A stretch of DNA of 64,000 nucleotides from Vampirovibrio chlorellavorus (GTDB lineage Bacteria; Cyanobacteriota; Vampirovibrionia; Vampirovibrionales; Vampirovibrionaceae). The position numbers and the translations under genes are program-made. Below, one piece after another: positions 10,913 through 17,464 of the stretch; position 1 is the first letter of the stretch; each line of letters begins with the position of its first letter. The stretch covers positions 91,972 to 155,971 of the forward strand of contig CAIPMU010000003.1 in assembly GCA_903866275.1 (NCBI GenBank), in the 5' to 3' direction. The notes beneath the pieces are model-generated. The model did no database searches. It saw nothing but the letters and a program-made list of their open reading frames with translations, and was not told the origin of the DNA.

Positions 10913-11395
10913 GTGTCCTCTGTTGCCGACACTGTTGAAAAGCCGTTGCCTGTCCCCCCTACTACCCGCGTGACGGTGATTCGCAGGGCGAAGTTCGCAG
11001 CGGCCCATTTCTTGCGGCTGCCTGAACTCTCTGAAGCGGAAAACCTGCAACGCTTTGGGGCGAGTAGTAATGCACTGGCACATGGTCATAATTACGAGCT
11101 GGACGTGCAAGTGGCTGGCCTCATCGTTCCGGAAACGGGTATGGTGGTGAACCTGAAGGATCTTAAACAGATTCTCAATCAAGAGGTCGTGGCGCCGCTG
11201 GATTTTAAAAATCTGAATTTGCAGGTGGACTTTTTTCAGGATCGGCTGACTACGCTGGAAAATCTGGCGCAGTACTTGTGGGCGCGTTTAAAGCCCCGGC
11301 TGGATTCCTTGTCGCTAGAGCTGATCGGTTTGAAAATCGCCGAGAGCGATGATTTGTACGTGGAATATTACGGTGGTGGAGACCTTCCGGCATGA
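10913..11395 (+). CDS. QueD/PTPS-family protein with Cys-to-Ser change at the catalytic site
   Basis: The 160-residue protein has the 6-pyruvoyl-tetrahydropterin synthase/6-carboxytetrahydropterin synthase fold. Zinc-ligand histidines are present (AAAHFL, H32; AHGHNYELDV, H57 and H59), as is the C-terminal IAESDDLYVEY with its substrate-binding Glu. The catalytic Cys seen in the neighbouring paralogue (C41 in FRQCNNLNGHGH) is replaced by Ser51 in FGASSNALAHGH. The protein may therefore be a lyase or aldolase variant, a regulatory subunit, or inactive. It starts with GTG at 10913 after folE2 and overlaps the next gene by ATGA. Confidence 0.85.
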   Translation: MSSVADTVEKPLPVPPTTRVTVIRRAKFAAAHFLRLPELSEAENLQRFGASSNALAHGHNYELDVQVAGLIVPETGMVVNLKDLKQILNQEVVAPLDFKNLNLQVDFFQDRLTTLENLAQYLWARLKPRLDSLSLELIGLKIAESDDLYVEYYGGGDLPA

Positions 11396-11838
11396 CCCAA
11401 GCACATTCCCCCAATTGGACTTTTTTAACCCGGAAGTATGACTTTCCGGCCAGCCATCGGCTGTTTAACCCGGACTTCAGCGATGAAGAGAACGTGCGGG
11501 TGTTTCGTCAATGTAACAACCTGAACGGGCATGGCCACAACTACGAACTGGAAGTGACCGTGAAGGGGACACCCGATCCCCGCCTGGGCATGGTTGTGGA
11601 TATTTACGAGCTGGATCAAATTGTGCAGCGCGTGATTCTGGAGCGTGTGGATCATAAGAACCTGAATCTGGATGTGGACTTTATGCAAGGCCTGATTCCT
11701 ACTGCCGAGAATATGGTCTGGGCATTCTGGCAGGAGTTGGCACCACATATTCCCGCACCTGCCCAATTGGCCAGGTTGCGTCTGGTGGAAACCCGCAACA
11801 ACTTTGTCGAGTATCGTGGCGAAGCATTGACGGTCTAG
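11392..11838 (+). CDS. queD: 6-carboxy-5,6,7,8-tetrahydropterin synthase QueD
   Basis: The 148-residue protein matches QueD/PTPS in length and motifs: PASHRL (zinc His22), QCNNLNGHGHNYELEV (catalytic Cys41, zinc His47 and His49), DHKNLN (catalytic Asp-His pair) and ETRNNFVEY near the C terminus (substrate Glu). QueD converts dihydroneopterin triphosphate, the FolE2 product, to 6-carboxytetrahydropterin for preQ0 and queuosine. The start codon overlaps the stop of the paralogue (ATGA at 11392), indicating translational coupling. queE and queC are not in the window, so a role in another tetrahydropterin pathway is possible. Confidence 0.9.
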   Translation: MTQAHSPNWTFLTRKYDFPASHRLFNPDFSDEENVRVFRQCNNLNGHGHNYELEVTVKGTPDPRLGMVVDIYELDQIVQRVILERVDHKNLNLDVDFMQGLIPTAENMVWAFWQELAPHIPAPAQLARLRLVETRNNFVEYRGEALTV

Positions 11839-11903
11839 ACTTTAACCCGAGCAGGATGGGGCAGGAGTGCCTGGGGCTTTTTGGTCGGTTGGGTTGCCTG
11901 TGT

Positions 11904-13766
11904 TTAGTCGGGTACGATCTTATAGATGTTAATGGCTCCATTGGGAGACGAATAGACCGGCTCAAAACGATTGGGGAACGCTTCCAGCAGTTGCCGGGCC
12001 ACTTCGTTTACGGGCTTACGAATCACGCGGGCGGTCATATGGGGTTCGGCCACCAGATATTGAATGTGGTGCGCGTCCAGACTTTGCATTAGCAAGGGAA
12101 TTGAGTCCTTGGTGAATTGCCCGTTCACTTTTCTCAGGCTGGCAAAAAAGATATAAAAGGTGGGCCGGTTGGTATACAGGTAAAAGACGGCATCCGAGTT
12201 AACCGCCAAGCTGGCGTTTGAGGGGAGGGTTTGCTTGATCCAGGCGAAGACTTGCTGGTACTCATGCCACATCCAGCGGTAGCGGCCGGAGTCTACCCAG
12301 TGCTGGTTGCGAGAGGTATAGACCGTTTTGTAACTGCTGGGGGCCAGCCATAAACTGAGTGTGGCCGTTAGTATCACGCCGGTCAGCGCTAAGCCTGCCC
12401 GGATACGCTGAGCAGGCCAGGCACGACCAAACTCCGGCAGTGAAGACACCCAGGGCTTGAAAAAGTATAACCACAGCAGGGGCGTGACGGCCGTTAAGAA
12501 CCGGGACATCTGATCTTCATAGTTCCATAACGTGATCATCAGGATATAAAAGAAGAGATAGAGTCCTGAAATCGAGAATGATTGAGCCTGAATTTTTGTG
12601 AGACCCTGTTTGATACTGCGCAGGAGGGTTTGAATACACTGCATCAGGTAATAGCCCAGCGTGCCGTAAAGCCCAATGACAGTGGCAATTGCGACGCTGG
12701 CCGTGATGTAACTGTCGTTCATCAGCTTGGGGTAAGCGGTTTTAAAGTTGGGTATGACCGGAAACAGTTGTCCCAGCAGGGCAAACATCAGGCTCATTAA
12801 ATCGCCGGGAAGTGTGGCGAGGTAATTGGCTCCGCGTAGGTTATGAAAAAACTCCAGCCCGTAGTTGCTGTAGGTGTTGACCAAGGGATAGTTCATCGGG
12901 GTGATGGTTGGCGTCTGGCATTTTACCCAGAGCATCCAGGGTAAAATACCGAAGCAAAAGCATCCCAGACCATAGCGCAGGGCGTTCTTCCATTGTCCCT
13001 GTAGCAACAGCCAGACCCCAATCGCGCCCATCATGGTGACGCCTGGAATGCGGGTTAAGAAGGTGATGCTGGATAAAACGATCAGGCTGCCGAGGGCTTT
13101 GGGGGTTAATGCGGACCCATCCTGCGTGGCTTTGTAGGCCATCCAGAGCGTCAACATGCTGAAAAACAGGTAGGGCCCTTCCGACATCACGGTGCTGAAG
13201 AAGTACATGAAGAAAAAGTGGGCCGTGGTGAGAATGACCACCAATAAGGCCAGCCAGCCGGGGAACTGTTTGGCTCGTTTCAGGTACAGATAAATGAGGC
13301 CACAGGCCCCCAGGGTGAAAGCAATGGTGATGTAGTTCAGCGCGGGCAGGTTTTCCGGGAAGTGCGGGTTGAACAGCCAGACCAAAGATAGAATGGCCGG
13401 ATACACAAAGGGGTACTTGATTTGTGCCGGTTGCCCCACCACGTGTAAGAGGGTAAACCCTTTCCCGGTGGCCAGTGCTTTGCCCACAATGGCGTAAACC
13501 CCGTCGTCATGAATAAAGCCCATATTCTGGGTGTCAATTACACGGACGTAAAACCAGCCCACCAACGCAACCAGAAGGAAAGCCAGCCCGTTGTAGATTT
13601 GATCAACAGACGTAAAAGAAGATCGGGGCGTTGGGAGCGGCTGGCTGGAATCCGGTGTGGGCTCAGGGGCGGCGGGGTCGGTGGTCACGGTTAGGTTCTC
13701 TGCGGTTGGGGTGTGATTTTTTAAGGGGGCTGCGGAAAGGGCTGAATCGGAAAAAGCCTGGAGCAT
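11904..13766 (-). CDS. GT-C-type membrane glycosyltransferase (PMT/ArnT-like)
   Basis: The 620-residue protein has a Ser/Pro/Thr-rich N-terminal tail of about 55 residues, then about a dozen hydrophobic segments, the first near residues 57-75. The first outward loop contains HDDGVYA, the acidic (DD/DE) motif of lipid-phosphate-sugar-dependent GT-C enzymes. A soluble C-terminal part of about 150 residues follows. Such enzymes add a sugar from polyprenyl-phosphate donors on the periplasmic side; the acceptor is unknown. The ATG at 13766 lies in the loop of a terminator-like hairpin, which is odd, but no later ATG would keep the first membrane segment. Confidence 0.82.
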   Translation of the reverse strand: MLQAFSDSALSAAPLKNHTPTAENLTVTTDPAAPEPTPDSSQPLPTPRSSFTSVDQIYNGLAFLLVALVGWFYVRVIDTQNMGFIHDDGVYAIVGKALATGKGFTLLHVVGQPAQIKYPFVYPAILSLVWLFNPHFPENLPALNYITIAFTLGACGLIYLYLKRAKQFPGWLALLVVILTTAHFFFMYFFSTVMSEGPYLFFSMLTLWMAYKATQDGSALTPKALGSLIVLSSITFLTRIPGVTMMGAIGVWLLLQGQWKNALRYGLGCFCFGILPWMLWVKCQTPTITPMNYPLVNTYSNYGLEFFHNLRGANYLATLPGDLMSLMFALLGQLFPVIPNFKTAYPKLMNDSYITASVAIATVIGLYGTLGYYLMQCIQTLLRSIKQGLTKIQAQSFSISGLYLFFYILMITLWNYEDQMSRFLTAVTPLLWLYFFKPWVSSLPEFGRAWPAQRIRAGLALTGVILTATLSLWLAPSSYKTVYTSRNQHWVDSGRYRWMWHEYQQVFAWIKQTLPSNASLAVNSDAVFYLYTNRPTFYIFFASLRKVNGQFTKDSIPLLMQSLDAHHIQYLVAEPHMTARVIRKPVNEVARQLLEAFPNRFEPVYSSPNGAINIYKIVPD

Positions 13767-13783
13767 TCAAGGCCAGGCTTTTT
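13751..13783 (-). terminator. Terminator hairpin overlapping the GT-C start codon
   Basis: Arms AAAAAGCCTGG and CCAGGCTTTTT form an 11-bp perfect stem. On the minus strand it follows the 62-residue gene by about 37 bases and ends in five U. The 11-base loop contains the ATG of the GT-C glycosyltransferase gene. Confidence 0.8.
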
Positions 13784-13819
13784 CTGAAAATTGAAAAGGT
13801 TCAAAGGGGGTCGGAAAAA

Positions 13820-14008
13820 CTAGAGACCCAGGCCGACCTTGCGCTTTTCGGGATCCGGAATCACGGCGTCGATGGTGTTGAACACATCCGTGAAGATTTT
13901 TCCGATTTGATCGGGAGAGATATTCTTGGCGCCTTCTCCTTTGAGGAAACTGGACACGATGTCCTTGGCGGCGGATAATTTTTGCTCTTTCGATACACGA
14001 TCTTCCAT
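13820..14008 (-). CDS. Small protein of unknown function (62 residues)
   Basis: From ATG at 14008 the frame encodes a charged, soluble 62-residue protein with a helix-rich pattern (EQKLSAAKDIVSSFLKGEG, then ISPDQIGKIFTDVFNTIDAV). GGGAGAG lies a few bases upstream as ribosome-binding site. I do not recognise a family; the pattern 'sxxQIgxhhxxVfxxId' resembles small conserved regulator-like proteins but no function can be given. It lies between tRNA-Ser and a strong terminator on the same strand, so the tRNA and this gene may share a transcript. Confidence 0.7.
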   Translation of the reverse strand: MEDRVSKEQKLSAAKDIVSSFLKGEGAKNISPDQIGKIFTDVFNTIDAVIPDPEKRKVGLGL

Positions 14009-14063
14009 GAACGTCTGCTCTCCCTTGCTATTCGGCTGTTTGTTCCTAAAACTGGGCTGGAAA

Positions 14064-14143
14064 CGGAAGGGACAGGATTCGAACCTGCAACCCTTGCGGG
14101 CGACCGCTTTCAAGGCGGCTTCCTCACCATCCGGACCCCTTCC
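14064..14143 (-). tRNA. tRNA-Ser (anticodon UGA)
   Basis: The minus strand forms a 7-bp acceptor stem GGAAGGG/CCCTTCC, anticodon arm GCCGC-CTTGAAA-GCGGT with anticodon TGA, a long variable arm (CCC-GCAA-GGG) typical of class II tRNAs, and the T arm GCAGG-TTCGAAT-CCTGT. It reads UCA/UCN codons. The 3' CCA is not encoded. Confidence 0.95.
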
Positions 14144-14410
14144 TTATCGTAGTGTCCAGCCTGCATTCATTTTCGTACAGATTGGCTTCAGGGTCAATTC
14201 TAATTCATAGCCGTTTCAGCTGGTCCGTTGCGAAAGCAAGTTGGGATGGGTAGACATGAATCTACCCGATCGATGAGTTTACAGGTCAGCTTACTAATTT
14301 CATAATCAAATTTCTGGAGTCGATGTGTTTATTTTCGCGGATTTGTTTTTAGTTTGGCTTAATTTAACAAAATTGTTGCTTTTGGTTTGCATTGAGAGGT
14401 AAGAGATTCA

Positions 14411-15736
14411 ATGAAAGAAATTGCCGTTCTGGGTTTGGGCTATATTGGTCTGCCTACCGCTAGTATTCTGGCGACGCATGGCTTTATGGTGCATGGGGTC
14501 GATATTTCTCCCACGGTGGTGGAGATTATTAATAAGGGAGGCATTCATATTGAAGAGCCCGGATTGAAAACGCTGGTTCAGGCTGCCGTCAATTCAGGAA
14601 ATTTAAAAGCCTACACGCAGCCTCAAATGGCGGATGTGTATATTATTGCCGTTCCCACACCCATCACCGAGGAAAAACATGCGGATTTGTCCTATGTGGA
14701 ATCGGCGGCGCGTTCGATTTTACCATTGTTAAAGCCGGGGGATTTAGTCATTCTGGAATCAACTTCCCCGCCTGGTACCACGGTGGATTTCCTCTGCCCG
14801 ATTCTGGCTGAATCCGGTCTGGAACTGGGTCGAGATTTGTTGGTGGCGCACTGTCCCGAGCGGGTATTGCCCGGCAAAATTATTAAAGAACTCATTCAGA
14901 ATATTCGCATTATTGGGGGCATTCAGGAAGAGTCTGCCCGCAAGGCAAAAGAGATTTATGCGACTTTTGTGGAGGGGGAGATTCATCTCACTGACGCGAC
15001 AACGGCCGAGATGGTCAAGATCATGGAGAACACCTACCGGGATGTAAATATCGCGCTGGCCAACGAGTTGGCGCAAATTGCCCCGGCATTAAAAATCAAC
15101 GCCTGGGAAGTGATCCGCTTTGCCAATTTGCATCCTCGGGTGTCTATTCATCAGCCAGGGCCCGGTGTTGGCGGGCATTGTATCTCCGTCGATCCCTGGT
15201 TTGTGGTTGAGAAATTCCCCGATACGGCCCAGTTGATTCATCGTGCGCGTTGCATCAATGATTTTATGCCGCAATATACATATCAGCTGGTTTTAAATTT
15301 GTTGAAAGGCATTCAACACCCTAAAGTAACAGTGCTAGGATTAACCTATAAACCGGATGTGGATGATATTCGCGAGGCACCGGCGCTTAAAATTCTGGAC
15401 TTGATGTCCCAGAATCCGGATCTGGAGGTGGCAGTCTACGATCCTCACGTCAAGCACTCTGACTGTGAGCTATCGGGCCTGGAGTCTGCCCTGCGTGGCT
15501 CCGATTGCGTGTTACTGACGGTCGATCACGCGGAATTTAAGTTTATTCATCCTCGGCAGGTGGCTAATTTAATGCGTACCCGGCAAGTGATTGACACGCG
15601 TAATGCCCTGAATGAATCCGAGTGGACTGCGGCGGGTTTTACCTATTGCCTGTTGGGACGAGAAGGGTCGGGTGAGCCGGTGCCAATGTTGTCCTCGTTG
15701 GCGTATGAGTCAGATTTTATGCTGATGCCGTTGTAG
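14411..15736 (+). CDS. wecC: UDP-N-acetyl-D-mannosamine dehydrogenase (WecC-like)
   Basis: The 441-residue protein belongs to the UDP-sugar 6-dehydrogenase family. It has the NAD-binding motif VLGLGYIGLPTA, VPTPI, the mid-domain ESTSPPGTT, ENTYRDVNIALANELA and the active-site block PGPGVGGHCISVDPWF with the catalytic Cys. The PWF ending and VPTPI favour UDP-ManNAc over UDP-Glc dehydrogenase. The product UDP-ManNAcA is the donor used by WecG-type enzymes; such a domain is fused into the protein two genes downstream. GAGAGGTAAG precedes the ATG. A strong terminator follows, so it is transcribed apart from the export genes. Confidence 0.9.
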   Translation: MKEIAVLGLGYIGLPTASILATHGFMVHGVDISPTVVEIINKGGIHIEEPGLKTLVQAAVNSGNLKAYTQPQMADVYIIAVPTPITEEKHADLSYVESAARSILPLLKPGDLVILESTSPPGTTVDFLCPILAESGLELGRDLLVAHCPERVLPGKIIKELIQNIRIIGGIQEESARKAKEIYATFVEGEIHLTDATTAEMVKIMENTYRDVNIALANELAQIAPALKINAWEVIRFANLHPRVSIHQPGPGVGGHCISVDPWFVVEKFPDTAQLIHRARCINDFMPQYTYQLVLNLLKGIQHPKVTVLGLTYKPDVDDIREAPALKILDLMSQNPDLEVAVYDPHVKHSDCELSGLESALRGSDCVLLTVDHAEFKFIHPRQVANLMRTRQVIDTRNALNESEWTAAGFTYCLLGREGSGEPVPMLSSLAYESDFMLMPL

Positions 15737-15758
15737 AATATTCAAATTAATTTAAAAC

Positions 15759-15793
15759 AAAGTCCTTCCGATGACATCCATCGGAAGGACTTT
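15759..15793 (+). terminator. Intrinsic terminator after wecC
   Basis: A 15-bp perfect stem, AAAGTCCTTCCGATG and CATCGGAAGGACTTT, with a five-base loop lies 22 bases after the wecC stop. Confidence 0.85.
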
Positions 15794-16184
15794 GTCTGAG
15801 TGGTCATTCGATGGGGTGGTTTTAGGGATTAAATCGGGCACTTCTTTACAAGTAGCCTGTTTGTTTTTCAAGAGTATCGAACTGGCTAGTGTGACAGAAA
15901 AGTTTAAAATCGTTTCAATCAGTGATTTCTGGGGATTTCTGAGATTGTTTTTGCACGGCTGAGCTTTTTTTTATGCTGTGTTCGGGTTAATAACTAGACC
16001 AGGAGGATTAAACGCTGAGGTTCATAATTAGTAGCGATATGGCGTTCACGTAATCAGTTGGGCAGGGCAACCTAGTCACTTGGGCAGGGCGATCTATAGA
16101 ACCTTGTGCAATTGAGGGGCTCTTGTGTTGAGCGCTTAATGTTGGGGTTTACTGCGCTCAACGGATGAGGGTTGGTTATCCTGT
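15794..16184 (+). promoter_or_regulatory. Upstream region of the polysaccharide export operon with a direct repeat
   Basis: This gene-free stretch of 391 bases precedes the wza-like gene. It holds TTGGGCAGGGC twice (16058-16068 and 16080-16090) at a 22-base period, i.e. two helical turns, a layout suited to a dimeric or cooperative regulator. A perfect AGGAGG at 16001 has no start codon after it. No clear promoter was assigned. Confidence 0.4.
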
Positions 16185-17405
16185 ATGTATAAACGCATTT
16201 TAATTTCGATGGGTCTGGCGACTTCAATTTACTTGCTAACTCCCACATGGGCGGCTGAACAACGTGGGACGGCACCAGCATCGGCCAAATCCGCTGTTCA
16301 GTCTACTCAACTGCTTAGCCTGGGGCAGCCTGCGATTGAGCAAGTTGATGGGCCTGCATTAAACGCCAGAATTATGGCCAACTATACGGGCCGTAAATAC
16401 CGGCTGGGGCCGAATGATGTGTTGTCCGTGGCGGTGTATGATTCGCCTGAATTTTCCCAGCAGGATTTACTGGTGCAACCGGATGGCAATATTACGCTGG
16501 CCCCGTTTGGTTCGGTTCCGGTGGCAGGTTTAACCATCGAAGATTTGCAAACCGATTTGACCGAGCGGTTGAAATATTATTTGAAACAACCGCAAGTGAC
16601 CGTCAAGATTGCGCACACCAAGCCATTTCAGGTGTATGTCACCGGGGCGGTGCTGCATCCGGGGGCTTACGAAATGGTTACGGACATGATGCGTATGCAG
16701 ATGGTCAATAACGCCAATCAAGGCTTTCAGGGCTTGCTGGTGGAGCGCAAGTTGCCGCTGCTGACCAACGTGTTGGTGGGTGCCGGGGGGCTTCGCTACG
16801 ATGCGGATATGGAGCATGTTAAAGTACATAACCGCTTTGATGGCTCCAGTTATGAAATTAACTTGCTGGATCTGTTGCAAGGCAATAACGCCACGCAGGA
16901 TTTGTTCCTGATTGCCGGGGATTCCATCGAAGTGCCTAAATTGCCAACGGCGTATGCGGTGAGCGATGAGAAGTACAAAGCCATGCTGGGTTCCACGGTT
17001 TTTCAGAAGGAAATTCCGGTGCGGGTATTCGGATATGTCAACAAACCCGGCCTGATTATGCTGGATGGGGCTCAGTCGGCTAATTTGAACTCGGCCATCA
17101 GTGAGGCGGGCGGTTATTTGTCCACGGAGGCCTCTTACGCCCCGACGCGTATTTACCTCAGTCGGGTGGATGGCAGTGGTCATATGACCAGCCGGGAAGT
17201 GGATCCGCGGCATGAAGATGTCGCGTTGCGGCCCAACGATGTGATTTACATTCCCAACAAAATCACGCCACGGGTGGGTCATGCCTTCGATTATCTGGCT
17301 CGGGTGGTGGTCCCCTTGGGCGCCATTGCCGCATCTAGCAACAGCTGGGCGTTGCTGTTCAATCCTACCCGCTACACGGTGCAGTCCAGTCAGCCCCGCC
17401 CCTAG
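16185..17405 (+). CDS. Polysaccharide export outer-membrane protein (Wza/OPX family)
   Basis: The 406-residue protein starts with a signal peptide (MYKRILISMGLATSIYLLTP to about residue 23, TWAAE). The polysaccharide-export domain follows (YRLGPNDVLSVAVYDSPEFSQ, then VQPDGNITLAPFGSVPVAGLT), and after it SLBB-type segments (FQVYVTGAVLHPGAYEM; VRVFGYVNKPGLIML). The signal peptide has no lipobox, so it is not a classical Wza lipoprotein. OPX proteins form the outer-membrane channel for capsule or exopolysaccharide. It heads the export gene series and is followed directly by the Wzz-containing protein. Confidence 0.9.
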   Translation: MYKRILISMGLATSIYLLTPTWAAEQRGTAPASAKSAVQSTQLLSLGQPAIEQVDGPALNARIMANYTGRKYRLGPNDVLSVAVYDSPEFSQQDLLVQPDGNITLAPFGSVPVAGLTIEDLQTDLTERLKYYLKQPQVTVKIAHTKPFQVYVTGAVLHPGAYEMVTDMMRMQMVNNANQGFQGLLVERKLPLLTNVLVGAGGLRYDADMEHVKVHNRFDGSSYEINLLDLLQGNNATQDLFLIAGDSIEVPKLPTAYAVSDEKYKAMLGSTVFQKEIPVRVFGYVNKPGLIMLDGAQSANLNSAISEAGGYLSTEASYAPTRIYLSRVDGSGHMTSREVDPRHEDVALRPNDVIYIPNKITPRVGHAFDYLARVVVPLGAIAASSNSWALLFNPTRYTVQSSQPRP

Positions 17406-17464
17406 TCTGTCTTTATTTGGCATTTTCGCTTTTGCAATAGGAATTGAGAGGATTCAAAGCCCGT

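Noticed and set aside
10024..10932. 302-codon frame opposite folE2
   Set aside because: Antisense shadow of folE2.
16001..16006. Perfect AGGAGG upstream of the wza-like gene
   Set aside because: No start codon within range and the frames close at once; treated as chance.
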